From Atriophallophorus winterbourni (Eukaryota > Platyhelminthes > Trematoda > Plagiorchiida > Microphallidae): a DNA stretch of 64,000 nucleotides. The stretch's first letter is position 1. The number at the start of each line of letters is the position of its first letter. The DNA is taken from the NCBI GenBank assembly GCA_013407085.1, contig JACCGJ010004930.1:113597-177596 (forward strand), given 5' to 3'. Both the position numbers and the translations under genes were made by a program. The notes under the pieces were generated by a model. The model saw only the letters and a program-made list of their open reading frames with translations, searched no databases and had not been told where the DNA came from. Below, in pieces: positions 8,622 to 19,827 of the stretch.

Positions 8622-11355
8622 ATTTTCAAGATTCAAGATTCAAGATTCAAGAATGTATGGTCACAAAAAGCACATAGCTTCACAATTACCATATCATAGT
8701 AAATATACATTCGGGAAATAGGTATAAAATAAACATGTAATGTCAAGTATAGTCAAGTTGTATAGTTACCATGAGTCAATACGCAGGTGTCGTCAAATCG
8801 TTATGCAACAAATAAGTATCCAAATTTGGAATAAACGTTCCGATGCTGGGAGAGATGACAAGAGTTTCGGGTAGGGAATTCCAAAGGAAACAAACACGTA
8901 CACAATAAAAATATCGGCGACAGCTGATACGGGAGTGGGGAATTTGCAGTGTCGCTGAGTGGCTGCGTGTATGACGTGAATCACGGTATTCGAATAAATG
9001 TTTTAGGGGATGATGTGGGGTATTCAATATTTTATATGTCAGTATCACATCGCTTCGAAGGCTTCTTTGGAGGGGAGTGGGGAGCCTCAGTTTTTTCAAT
9101 CGTTCCTCGTACGCTAGTTTACGGAAACCTCTTACGAGTTTGGTTGCGCGATGGTATATTTTGTCAAGCAATATTATATCCTTTTTTAACCACGGAGTCC
9201 AAGCTTGTGATGCATGTTCCATGGTTGGAATTATATAGGCGTTCATGATGGTGGGCAAAGTTCCAGGCGAGAAGGTTTTGAAGATCCGTCGCAGCATACC
9301 TAGAAGCTTCGAAGCACGCTTGTAGATAATCTCACAATGCAGGCTGTTCTTCAGACTGCCGCATACCCAGACTCCAAGATCCCTTTCCGATTCTGTCCAG
9401 CTCAAAAAAGTCTGCCCAAAGTGATACTGGTACTGGAATGGCTTACCAATTTGTAGCACCTTGCATTTTTGGATATTGAATGGCAAATTATTCCGTACCG
9501 ACCATTCGTGTAGAGCATCTAGATCACGTTGCAGCTGTACACAGTCCGCAATGGTTTTTATCCGGGTCCAAAGTTTAATGTCATCAGCGAAAAGAATCAC
9601 CTTGCATGCGAGCGTCTCCGGTAAGTCGTTAATGTAAGCCAAGAAAAGTACTGGCCCGAGGACTGAACCTTGCGGTACGCCACTAGAGGCATCAATAGCC
9701 TGTGATAGTACCCCGTTGATTCGAACGATCGCCTTACGCCCACTGAGGTAACTTTCAAGCCATATGAGTAGCTGTCCGCTGATACCCATCTGCTTCAGCT
9801 TTTGTAATAGTCGAAAGTGATCAACTCGATCGAAAGCTTTAGACATGTCCAGATAACAAGCGTGGATGCTAGCTCCTTCGTCAACCGCTTGGGTCCAGTC
9901 ATTTAAAACCGTCAACAAATTTGTCAAGCATGAGCGAGATTTACGAAAACCATGCTGTGCTGCAGATAGCATATTTTGTGATTCCAGGTGATGAACTATA
10001 TTTTCTGTCACTATCCGCTCTAGAACTTTGGATATCACAGGAAGTAGGGTGACAGGACGGTAGTTTGCCGGATCTGAACGTCTACCGCCTTTGTAGATAG
10101 GTGAAATTACCCCTGTCTTCCACTCTGTTGGCACCACTCCTTCAATTAGAGAATGTTTAAACAATTCACACAAAGGTTCACACAGCTGCTGTTCGCAGGA
10201 TTTTAGTATAGTCGGAGTGATTCCATCCGCTCCAGGGGATTTCTTAGGGTTCATTCGACACAAATGTCGTTGTATAATCACTGGATTTATCTCGATCTCA
10301 GTCAGCTGTTGCGTCACTGTTGATGGCGGTAATTCTTCAGTCAATTGAATCGCTAACGGACTAAATACTTTAGCATAAAATTGAGCGAGAGCATCAGCTG
10401 TATCCTTTGCAGAGACTGTTAATCCATCGTCAGTAAGAACAGGAAACACCCCTGGTTTCACGCTCGATCGAGCATTGACAATCCGATAAAGCAATTTAGG
10501 ATTTCCTTCCATTTTCAAAGAGAGAAAGCGATGGTAATTTCGCTTGTCTTCTTTGATGAGAGTGTTTACTTTGTTGCGAATTCCGCAAAATTGTTGCCAT
10601 GACGCATCAGTCTTGGTATTTCTGTGTTCAAACCAAGCAGAGTTCCTTTGCCCGATCCATTTTTTCGTGCGACTACGAAGTTTAAAGCGAAAGTCGTTTA
10701 CCCGTCGTTCATTAACAAATCGCGAATTTTGATATATGCTCGATTGAAGACTTTTTGTAAGTGTGGTGCAATGTGTTTCCGTGTTGTGATAATCAAGCCC
10801 TCGCCAATTTACTAACCCAAGCGAGTCACGTAAACTCACGTAGTCGATCCTTCTGAATAGTTTTGCGGACTCACATACTCGTCTAGCGCTGCATACATAT
10901 TCAAAACCTAACACAAGATGATCACTTCGACTGAGAGGGGCAATGTAGTCAACACCTTCAACTGCTGTTGCCTCGGAAGTAAGGATTAAATCCAAAACGG
11001 ACGGTAACTCTGATCCTCTTTTGTGAGTAAAGTCGGACACATGGTTATACAGTGGAATCATGTCGATCAGCTCACGAAATGTATGATCAGTTGTGTGAAG
11101 AGGATGATCTGATCTGGTGAAAAGATGAGGAAGGTTGAAGTCCCCCATGACCAGTAATTGGGAGCTCCGCATCTCTCCGGCATATTTTAGAGCCTCTAAT
11201 ACCCTGTCGTTTTGAGCATCCGTCGAAGATGGGAGGCGATATATTATACCAATGATGCAGTCGTCCTCTGACTCGTGTGTAAGGCTACACCAGAGGGTGT
11301 CTTCTGATTCGAGGTTGGGATCATGAATCTTCATGCTGACAAATCTGAGTGCCAT
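8622..11355 (-). mobile_element. CR1-like LINE copy 3, nearly full ORF2
   Basis: The largest LINE in the window. The 3' end at the left has a clear tail of four attcaag repeats (8622-8652). The body carries the 859-codon ORF described separately. The 5' boundary is near 11345-11355, where the sequence changes to a segment (gagtgccatcagat) that also flanks the RTE fragment at 20837. The endonuclease domain is cut at its N-terminus and no ORF1 is present, so the copy is 5'-truncated. Confidence 0.88.
8776..11355 (-). CDS. LINE ORF2: endonuclease (partial) and reverse transcriptase, 859 aa
   Basis: Part of an apurinic-type endonuclease followed by a reverse transcriptase. The endonuclease shows LVMGDFNLP near residue 70 and SRSDHLVLGF near residue 145, with a histidine expected at the active site. 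The first third of a normal APE domain is absent. The RT shows MNPKKSPGADGITP, PANYRPVTLLPVISK, AQHGFRKSRSCLTNLL, CYLDMSKAFDRVDH, SGVPQGSVLGPVLF and the polymerase box LFADDIKLW near residue 589. The ORF is free of stops over the whole length, so insertion is recent relative to copies 1, 4 and 5. The first codons (MALRF) may be host sequence read through the truncation point, because gagtgccat belongs to the flanking segment. Confidence 0.92.
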   Translation of the reverse strand: MALRFVSMKIHDPNLESEDTLWCSLTHESEDDCIIGIIYRLPSSTDAQNDRVLEALKYAGEMRSSQLLVMGDFNLPHLFTRSDHPLHTTDHTFRELIDMIPLYNHVSDFTHKRGSELPSVLDLILTSEATAVEGVDYIAPLSRSDHLVLGFEYVCSARRVCESAKLFRRIDYVSLRDSLGLVNWRGLDYHNTETHCTTLTKSLQSSIYQNSRFVNERRVNDFRFKLRSRTKKWIGQRNSAWFEHRNTKTDASWQQFCGIRNKVNTLIKEDKRNYHRFLSLKMEGNPKLLYRIVNARSSVKPGVFPVLTDDGLTVSAKDTADALAQFYAKVFSPLAIQLTEELPPSTVTQQLTEIEINPVIIQRHLCRMNPKKSPGADGITPTILKSCEQQLCEPLCELFKHSLIEGVVPTEWKTGVISPIYKGGRRSDPANYRPVTLLPVISKVLERIVTENIVHHLESQNMLSAAQHGFRKSRSCLTNLLTVLNDWTQAVDEGASIHACYLDMSKAFDRVDHFRLLQKLKQMGISGQLLIWLESYLSGRKAIVRINGVLSQAIDASSGVPQGSVLGPVLFLAYINDLPETLACKVILFADDIKLWTRIKTIADCVQLQRDLDALHEWSVRNNLPFNIQKCKVLQIGKPFQYQYHFGQTFLSWTESERDLGVWVCGSLKNSLHCEIIYKRASKLLGMLRRIFKTFSPGTLPTIMNAYIIPTMEHASQAWTPWLKKDIILLDKIYHRATKLVRGFRKLAYEERLKKLRLPTPLQRSLRSDVILTYKILNTPHHPLKHLFEYRDSRHTRSHSATLQIPHSRISCRRYFYCVRVCFLWNSLPETLVISPSIGTFIPNLDTYLLHNDLTTPAY

Positions 11356-11530
11356 CAGATAGATCAGCTTTAGGATAACGTTTTATTTCTGCAAGAGAGG
11401 GGTCCTAGTCAGGAAAATGTTAATATAATTATGGAGTGGTAAACCGCCACCACTAATATTACCCTACCGCTTATCAGCGTATGTTACGCCAACGTGGTTT
11501 CACGTTTATAGGGAATGACCACGATCAGAG
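11345..11530. repeat. Flanking segment S, also at 20837-21020
   Basis: A stretch starting gagtgccatcagat and containing aggataacgtttta, gttaatataattatg and a ccaccac motif. It recurs at 20837-21020 with about one difference per six bases. At both places it lies directly beside the 5' side of a minus-strand retrotransposon of a different family. Confidence 0.75.
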
Positions 11531-11559
11531 TACGAGATTCCAACGAGTGATTATAGACG

Positions 11560-12449
11560 TCACTCTGTTAACACGTTAGTGTGTAGCTACAAATTTCATC
11601 AGGATAACCCTGTCATCGAGCAACAATATTGATCGACCAGATGTTTGAAACTCACTTTCAATTCAAGTGTGATGATAGACATATTCAGAGATACATAGAG
11701 ACGGAACAGTGACGTCAGAAAAAGCAGATTCAACACTGCCTGATAAAAAATCGCAATGAGAAAATGATCATGCTAAGGTTTTAGCATTGCTGTTAATAAA
11801 AGTTTTAAGTAGTGCTGCAACCTTTTGCTGAAATATAATATAAATTAGTCTCACCGAACTTTAGAAGATTAGAAATAATAATTTACCTTGTGTTCGTGAG
11901 CTAGTCAATTTGAACAAAGAGCAGACCAATACGCGAAAATGCACTCTCTCGCATGATGGTTAGCATAAAGTAATTTATTTCGGATAACAGAACATGTTAC
12001 TTGAATTAACGAAGTTTTGTTTATCTTACAATCAGTTAAATCTCTGCGTAATGACACAGCATTTCCCATCATGATATACTTTGTTCGGTTTTATCAGGTA
12101 ATATCAGATTATAATCAGATTATCATATTATAACCTGTAACAAATTACTATTGTTACAAAAACATAATTATAAGTCCTACAATCACCTCAATAGCCGCCG
12201 AAGTAACACCAGGTCAGTGAATTTAAAATTGATTTTTACTTTTCATTTATCGTAGGTTCTTCAAATGCGGTTTAGTTCCTATTAACAAGGCCGCTATCTA
12301 CGAGTGGGTTAGTGCTAGACTCTGGCCTTGCAACATTTCTTGGTACATTTAGCTGAAGCTCCAAGATTGAAAACGCGAGATATTTTAATGAGGGGGCAAT
12401 TGTCTTATTTTATTATTACAATTTATATAAAAATATTTATGTGTGTTTA
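11560..12449. repeat. Leader block, copy 1
   Basis: About 0.9 kb of AT-rich sequence that precedes a 240-base array here, at about 16380-17078 and at 24440-25308. Landmarks are gtgtagctacaaattt, gacggaacagtgacgtcag, ctgcctgataaaaaatcgc, cacagcatttcccatcat and aacaaggccgctatct. I see no ORF in it. Partial copies sit at 3986, 28450 and 29880. Confidence 0.8.
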
Positions 12450-13395
12450 TTTTTGTGTTTTAACATCATGGTTGGTTGTGCGATCCATACGCCTCAGTGG
12501 CATTCAGCAATACACTTAATCAACACACATCCACTGTTTTAATTCTCAATGTACCTAATTAAAACGTATACACTTATTAACGGCAAACAGCCAGAAACCC
12601 GTACTGTAGTGTAATTTCGGGAGATGTGAGAAACACATCGCTTTGGTCATCCGTAAGCGCCATGAGTGCTTGACCACAAATCACTGTGATTCTGTGTTTG
12701 AGCATCGTGGTTCGTTGTACGTTGATTGCGAGCCAGTGGCATTCAAGTATACATATGTTTGCCATTTATCAACTGTTTTAAGTCTCACTAAGTCTGACTC
12801 CGCCTGATGACAACAAACAGCCAGAATCCGGTAGTGCAGTGTAATTTCAGAAGATGTGAGAAACACCTCGCTTTGGTCATCCACAAGCGCCTTGAGTGCT
12901 TGACAACAAATTGCTATAGGATTTTGTGTTTAAACACAGTGAGTGGTTGTACCAACTTAATGCAACAGTGGCATTCATGAGTGCACTTGTTTACAAATTT
13001 TTCACTGTTTCAAGGCTTCCTGATACTAATCTAACTGTCTCTACCGGATAAAGGGAAACAAGCAGCAACCGATTGTGCATTGTAATTAACGGGTACGTTA
13101 GCAACACATCACGTTGGTCATTTCGGAGCGCCTTGAGTACTGGACCACAAATCACTATATGATTCTGTGTTTGAAAATCGAGGTTCGAGGTACTAAACCT
13201 AAGCAACAGTAGCATGCAAGTTTAAACTAGTTTATCATGTATCCAGTATTTCAAGGCTTTTTGAACGTGATCTTACTGTCTCCACATAATGACCTCAAAC
13301 AGCCAGATACCGGTAGTGCATCGTAATTTTTATGGTTGTGAACAGAACATGACTTTGGTCATCCATTAGCGTCATGAGTGCTTGACCACGAATCA
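12450..13395. repeat. Tandem array of the ~240-base unit (4 units)
   Basis: Units start at about 12450, 12689, 12921 and 13162, counted from attctgtgtttga. Landmarks of the unit are ggttcgttgtac, cagtggcattcaagtataca, ccactgtttcaaggct, cacctgatgac, aaacagccagaaac, caacacatcactttggtcat and gagtgcttgaccacaaatcac. Unit 1 of this array is most like unit 1 of the arrays at 17.1 and 25.3 kb, unit 2 like unit 2, and so on, so the arrays were copied as whole blocks. The array ends directly at the intron module that carries exon A4. Confidence 0.88.
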
Positions 13396-13458
13396 TATTA
13401 AAAAACATTAAAAATTAGAGAATCATTATTTTCTTTATGATTTCCACTGTTTTTCCAG

Positions 13459-13485
13459 ATAAACGTCAACCAGCATCCCCAATGT
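13459..13485 (+). CDS. Micro-exon A4 (27 bases, phase 1-1)
   Basis: Acceptor ctgtttttccag, donor gtaagtatat. Phase 1 translation KRQPASPM. Paralogue of A2: same length and splice sites, four base changes, all replacing an amino acid. It sits in a complete intron module (13396-14345) directly after a 240-base array. Confidence 0.6.
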
Positions 13486-14348
13486 GTAAGTATATTAGAC
13501 AGCGAGGGATGTCGTTTGTACTAATGAAAAGTTAAAGCTCATGAGGTAACAAATACGTCGAATACATTAGAACACATGATCATGAACAAAAGGCATATTT
13601 GCATGCATTTCCATCAATCACACAAATTGCACGACAGGTATCTTGCTGTTTGCACTCATAAGGAAAGGACTTAAGTATCGGGGTTCAAATGAGCTTGAAA
13701 AAGATGAAGATGAATAAAAGAAACTGTGCTTGTATGATTAAGACAACACAAGTCTAATCAAATCTCGAATAAAATAAGCGTAAGTAGTATGTGAAACGTT
13801 TTAAGAATATCCTTAAATCAAATCATGCGAGCTCCATACATGCATCCCATGTAAATTCCAAACTAATCTTTAGTCAGATTTATGTATCGTCACCATGAAG
13901 CCAAAATATAATCTACTAATCTGACGAAATTATTCGGTGTGGCAGTACATCCTCATTCCATAAAATTATAATGTATACTTCTGTGCAGTTTACGAGATGT
14001 TTCCATATTATGAACGTTTAATTGTGTTAAGGTTAACCTGTGTTTACCTTGGTTATCTGTGTTGGCTGTGTTACCTGAGTTTTATCTATGTTTGTTGACT
14101 CTCTTATGTGTGTGTGCTAGAAAGATTATTTGGACTGCAATAATGCTTGAGTTTATTTATGTTTCTTTATAAGTATCAAGAATTAAAGTAAAACTTCACG
14201 GACAAAACGGATGATTGAAACCTCGTGCTCAAAACCTAAATTTTCATATGATGATATCTCAGCTCCTGGGATTACATATATATGCATATCAGGAACATTA
14301 AGAATTATAGCGTCAATATTTTCGTTATGTTTTCCACTGTATTTTCAG

Positions 14349-14372
14349 ATTACGTTGCATCAGGACCATCAA
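14349..14372 (+). CDS. Micro-exon A5 (24 bases, phase 1-1)
   Basis: Acceptor ctgtattttcag, donor gtatat (weaker). Phase 1 translation YVASGPS. It is one codon shorter than A1 and A3, with which it shares the V-G-S pattern. It lies 103 bases upstream of B2, giving the tight cluster A5-B2-C2. Confidence 0.55.
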
Positions 14373-14475
14373 GTATATAAGACAGCTCTGACTCACGTTT
14401 TTCATATCACTAAAAATGCCTTCTTTATAACATTTTAAGCCATGATTTATTGAACCAAATTAAATTTGATTTCAG

Positions 14476-14514
14476 CCAGACAAACAGTCCGTGAATTGTT
14501 GATGATGAAAAAAG
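14476..14514 (+). CDS. Exon B2 (39 bases, phase 1-1)
   Basis: Acceptor aaatttgatttcag, donor gtgagg. Phase 1 translation RQTVRELLMMKK. It has the same length as B1. Joined to A5 and C2 the frame stays open: YVASGPS, T, RQTVRELLMMKK, D, then DIVIYKP. The intron before C2 is only 44 bases long, as in the B1-C1 pair. Confidence 0.6.
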
Positions 14515-14558
14515 GTGAGGAACCTGATATTTAAGTTAAATTCCTCCGTTTCTTTCAG

Positions 14559-14603
14559 ATGACATCGTAATTTACAAACCCAATAAACCGATTAATATTG
14601 AAC
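14559..14603 (+). CDS. Exon C2 (45 bases, phase 1-1)
   Basis: Starts after the strong acceptor cctccgtttctttcag. Phase 1 translation is DIVIYKPNKPINIE. The proposed donor (gttgaa) is weak, but it is the only GT that keeps the frame: the next in-frame codon after it is a stop. The copies at 3962 and 32792 share the DI-I-KPNK motif. Confidence 0.5.
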
Positions 14604-14639
14604 GTTGAAGTTACATTATATATTTGTTAATTCTATTCA

Positions 14640-16374
14640 AAATTTCATTTTCGTTAGACATATTCAAAGGAAGCTGCCGATCTGCCGTCATGCAATTCAT
14701 TGTTTTTGAGGTCATGTAACGTGAATTGTCGTAAATAATCTTCCAAATTGGTGTTGTTCGCGGATAATTTGAGAATATCTACCAAAGAATTTCAGTCCCA
14801 TCCGCCTGTCAAGAACGTTTTGGCATTCACCATGACCCATCTTAAAATGACCTTCACATTATCATAACTATTGGCAACTGAACATTCGATAGGGAGCTAT
14901 TTGGAGAATTATCTTGACGTATGGTTTGTTGAAAACGTGGAATGCACGAGAACTGCGACAATATATATTGACACGCCACCGGATTGCTAGGTGTCTTTCG
15001 TATAACATTTTAAAGATTCTCGCTACTTACATTAACAATGATAATCCAAGTATTCGTTAGCCATACGACGGAAAATGCAGAAGATGTATCTGCTACTTGA
15101 AAGAGAAAACAATATAGCTGTCTTCGATGCAAAATATCACAGAGCACCGAAATCGGTAATGGAACTTTGTTATGTTATGTAGCCCGAACGATTCCAACAT
15201 CTGGGTGTATGTGAATTCACCATAATGAGGATAAGACGCAATATAATCCAGCCAAATGACATCAACTATTACACACATTTGATGTTTGTGTCATGGAAAT
15301 AAAACGCGGATATACATTATCCCTTTACGTCTCTCGTTCCTGTTATAAAATGTCAGCGCCAGTTGTTTGCCGTACGTGCCAAATTTCTTTGGAAAACCCT
15401 ACTTGAAATATAGTGCACTCTATTGGCCTGGCGTTGTTTTTCAGCGACGTTGGGCTTACACATGCCAAAGAATATCATTTTTGATATTTACCATTCCTCT
15501 AGTATTATATTTTACACATTTTCATGAATACCATCATCTTGTAGTGTTGTATAATAAAAATAAATCCTTGTCTTTTTGAAAAAAACGATATCAAGAGCTC
15601 AAATTAAAATAACAATTTGCAGCCATGGTGGGAATCATAGTGTGGGTTCGAGTGTAAATATGCGGTTATTATAATCGTATATGATCGAGGGGGAAATGTG
15701 CAAGGATCAACCGCAAACCGTTAAGCAGACAGAAGCACGTGTTTATGCAACACGAATCCAGACAGATTTGTTGTTGTATGATCCACGCCCCTTTTTTCAG
15801 CTTGCGTGAGTGAGAAATGCCGGAATCCCAAATTTTTTGCTCATTCCATTGCAGTTTGTTCTCTCTTGAACGTTTGAGCGAAGCTTTCATGTCGTTTAGA
15901 AGCGGAAAACAAACAGCGTATTTTCCAAGAAACTGATTTGATCCAAATAACGATCCATGCGATACATTGCTGATGATATCAATTTCGTGGACAATACAAC
16001 GTTCACGTAAATTATAATGTATCGTTATTAGATCCACTAGGCCGTATCATCTTAGCTGTATCTTAGTGAAATTACAGTATTTGACTGCGCGGCAATTTGC
16101 CTGAATCAGGCTTGCACTTTTCAAAATAAGAATAAAAAATGTAAGTTTAGCTTAGTTTGTTTTTTATACATTCCTACAGTGTCCTATAATATTTATTTTT
16201 CATTATATTTTTCAAGAGTACAAGTTATTTGATTCTGTATAAATGATTAAAAAAATTCAAGGTAAACTTCACGGTTGCATTAATGAGTTTTCTTCATACT
16301 CGTCCAATCGTTCAATCTTGCGAGCAAATTTCACTGGCAGGACGAAGTGGTTTTATCCAAACCGAAATCAATAA
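14640..16374. other. Unassigned stretch
   Basis: About 1.7 kb between exon C2 and the next leader block. It is not part of the repeats seen elsewhere in the window. It contains a 122-codon minus-strand ORF (15669-16037) and shorter open stretches on both strands. No conserved domain was recognised. Confidence 0.4.
15669..16037 (-). CDS. Unrecognised ORF, 122 codons
   Basis: The longest open frame in the window outside LINE sequence, apart from the 131-codon frame around exon M3. It encodes a mixed-composition protein with a basic centre (KASLKRSRENKLQ) and a cysteine-containing hydrophobic C-terminus. I see no signal peptide, known motif, paralogue in the window or splice-supported extension. 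In DNA this AT-rich an open frame of this size arises by chance about once per window, so it is a weak candidate. It could be a decayed DNA transposon exon. Confidence 0.2.
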   Translation of the reverse strand: MDLITIHYNLRERCIVHEIDIISNVSHGSLFGSNQFLGKYAVCFPLLNDMKASLKRSRENKLQWNEQKIWDSGISHSRKLKKGAWIIQQQICLDSCCINTCFCLLNGLRLILAHFPLDHIRL

Positions 16375-16379
16375 ATCTG

Positions 16380-17078
16380 AATTCCAAATCGCAACGTGAA
16401 AATGATCATTCTAAGATTTTAGCATTGCTGGTAATAATAGTTTCAAGTAGTGCTGCAACCTTTTGCCTAAAAATATTATAAACTAGTCTCGCCGAACGTT
16501 AGAAGATTAGAAATAATAATATACTTTGTGTTCGTGAGCTAGTCAATTTGAACAAAGAGCAGACCAATACGCGTAAATGCACTCTCTAGCATCATGGTTA
16601 ACATAAAGTAATTTAATTCGGATAGCAAAACTTGTTACTTAAAAGAACGAAGTTTTCCTTTTCTTGCAATCAGTTAAATCTCTGCGTAATGGCACAGCAT
16701 TTCCCATCATGATATACTTTGTTCGGGTTTATCAGATAATATCACATTATAATCAGATTAATATATATTATAACATGTAACAAATTGTTATTCATACAAA
16801 ATCATAATTATAAGTTCTCCAATCACCTTAATAGCCGCCAAAGGAATACCAGGTCAGTTGATTTGAAATTGTTTTTTTATTTTTAATTTATCGTAAGGTC
16901 TTCAACTGCGGTTTAGTTCTTATTAACAAGGCCGCTATCTTCAAGTGGTCTAGTGCGATCATTTCTTGGTACATTTAGCTGAAGCTCTAAGATAGAAAAC
17001 GCGAGATTTTTTCAATGAGGGGGCAATGGACGTATTTTATTATTACAATTTATATAAAAATATTTATGTGTGTGTTTA
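16380..17078. repeat. Leader block, copy 2
   Basis: Starts within the block at aaatcgcaacgtgaaaatgatcat; the first 200 bases of copies 1 and 3 are missing. The remainder runs colinear with copies 1 and 3 and leads directly into an array. Confidence 0.8.
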
Positions 17079-18960
17079 TTTCTGTGTTTGAACATCACGG
17101 TTGGTTGTACGATCCCTACGCAACAGTGGCATTCAAGAATACACTTATTTAACACCAATTCACTGTTTCAATTCGCAATGTACCTAATCAAAACGTATAC
17201 ACTTTATAACGGCAAACATCCAGAAACCCGTAGTGTAGTGGGTGATGTGAGAAACACATCGCTTTGGTCATCCGTAAGCGCCTTGAGTGCTTGACCACAA
17301 ATCACTGTGATTCTGTGTTTGAGCATCGTGGTTCGTTGTACGTTCATTGCGAACCAGTGGCATTCTATTATACATTTGTTTGCAATTTATCAACTGTTTT
17401 AAGTCTCACTAAGTCTGACTCCGCCTGACGACAACAAACAGCCAGAATCCGGTAGTGCAGTGTAATTACAGAAGATGTGAAAAACACTTAGCTTTGGTCA
17501 TCCACAACCGTGACAACAAATTGCTATAGGATTTTGTGTTTAAACACAGTGGTTGGTTGTAGCAACCCTATGCAACAGTGGCATTCGTGTATACACTTGC
17601 TTGCAACTTTTCCACTGTTTCAAGCCTCCGTGATAGTAATCTTACTGTCTCCACCTGTTGAAGGGAAACAACGAGTAACCGGTTGTGCATTGTAATTTAC
17701 GGGCATGTGAGGAACACATCACGTTGGTCACCCCCAGCCCCTTGAGTACTTGAACTCAAATCACTATATGATTCTGTGTTTGAAAATTGAGGTTCAAGGT
17801 ACTAACCCTAAGCAACAGTAGCATGCAAGTTTAAACTAGTTTATCATTTATCCAGCGCTTCAAGGCTCATTGAACGTAATCTTACTGTATCCACCTAATG
17901 ACCTCAAATAGCCAGATACCAGTAGTGCATCGTAATTTCTAGGGTTGTGAGCAACACATCACTTTGGACATCCATTAGCGTCATGAGTGCTAGACCAAGA
18001 ATCAGTATGTGATTCTGTGTTTGAACATCGAGATTCGTTGCACGAACACTTTTGCCACAGCGGCATTGAAGTATACACATTTGTACGATTCACCCACTGT
18101 TTCGATGCTTACTGTACCTAATCATACTCTATCCACCTGATGACAACAAACAGCCAAAATCCCCTAATATAGAGTTATTTCAGGAAATGTGAGCAACACA
18201 TTACTTTGGTCATCCGTAAGCGCCTTGAGTGTTTGACAACAAATGACTAATTGATTGAGTGTTTGAACGTCGTCGTTCGTTTTACGAACCCTATTTCACA
18301 GTGCCATTCAAGTACACACTTGTTTACCACATTCCACTGTTTCAAGGCTCACTGAACCTAATCTTACTGTTTCCACCTGATGAAGGGAAACAGTCATCTA
18401 CCAATATTGCAGTGTAATTTAGGGGAAGTTAGCAGAACAACACTTTAGTGATCCATAAATCCTTGATTGATTTTCCACAAATCCCTATGTGATTCAGTGT
18501 TTGAACATCGCGGTTTGTTGTTCGAACCCTATGCAACAGTGGCTTTTAAGTATAAAATAGTTTACCATTTATCCACTGTGTCAAGGACCACTGAACCTAA
18601 TCTTACTATCTCCACCTGATGACGGTAAACAGCCAGAAACCAGAAGTGCATTGTTACTGTGAAGGATGTTTGCAACACATCATTTTGATCATGCATCAGC
18701 GCTTTTAGTGCTTGACCACAAAATACTACGGGATTCTATGCTTGAATGTCGTGGTTAGTCGTACGCACTTACAAAAATTTGAATATCGTAATGTGTGGAT
18801 TCAAAATCGTTATAAGTCACTTAAAACACTTTCCAATATATACAAAAGCAGTCATTTGTTTGTATGTTAACCCCACGCAATTAACACTAGCTTTCAATTA
18901 TAAAATTGTTTACGGCACTTTTGCTGATTTATAGTTAGCAAAACATAGTCTCACTTTATT
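17079..18960. repeat. Tandem array of the ~240-base unit (8 units, the longest)
   Basis: Units start at about 17079, 17310, 17531, 17771, 18012, 18254, 18492 and 18733, so periods are 221-242 bases. The last unit is diverged and fades out near 18960. Each unit keeps a potential hairpin; in unit 1 the outer stem is 17265-17269 with 17293-17297, the inner stem 17276-17281 with 17287-17292, and the loop cttga. There is no long ORF in the plus direction. Confidence 0.88.
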
Positions 18961-19230
18961 GAACAAATGATGGCAAACAGTCGGAACTATAAGTTATTTT
19001 ATCGTGTCACATATATTAGTCTGTGTAGAATGGTAATCCCATGTTTGACTGTGACATAGGTATTCAGGTATATATTTGAAAACCATTATTTTTTTTCTTT
19101 ATTTCAGAAGCACCTGGTTTGTTTAGATTTTAACCCATGCTTTTAAACCACACGGATCTGAATATTGTAGTGTGTGGATTCAAAATCGTTATGATTCACT
19201 CAATACACTTTCAAATATATGCAAAAATTG
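18770..19230. repeat. Local duplication at the array edge
   Basis: The text tgtgtggattcaaaatcgtt and its surroundings occur at about 18770-18845 and again at about 19150-19225. From 19230 to 19611 I see nothing more than AT-rich sequence. Confidence 0.55.
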
Positions 19231-19827
19231 GGGTGTGTGAATAGCGATAACATTTTCATCAATTCAAAACCTCTATGTACGGTGTGCTTGATGTAGAATT
19301 TTAATAGGCCCTGAATAAATTATGTTAATTTGGTGTAATCTCGCATATGTTTCACCAATTTTTCTGATATTATCTGGATTTTTTGATTATAATAATTTGC
19401 TCATATGTCGAATCTATTTGTTTGGGTGAACAAGAACCGCAGCGGATAAAATTTCAGAGCTATTGGTATAGGGACCTGGAATGCCGCGCGGAAAGCTATC
19501 TGATTAGAGTAAGCGGCATTTCTCTGGTGTCTTGATGATAAGTTGCCGCTGTTGGCATCATAAGCGCATAATGTTTCCGTCCTTCGCAGCTTTTCGTCGA
19601 ATAAAGAAGCTGTTCAATTTTTCTACATCATATGGCAAATAAATTCATATGTTAATGATTGAAATGTTAAAAACACAAAGAATAATATGCATGTATTTCA
19701 ATAGCGCATACATACGACATCCAGACTGTAAGATCACGGTCTGAATGTGCTTGAAGTAGCGGAAGTTCAATATAAGAAAGGCCCTTGTACGATAATGTTG
19801 ATTATGTTTTTCTAATCAATTCCGGTC

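Noticed and set aside
12450..18960. Tandem arrays as a CRISPR
   Set aside because: Units are about 240 bases and similar throughout, with no short repeat and unique spacer structure, and the DNA is eukaryotic.
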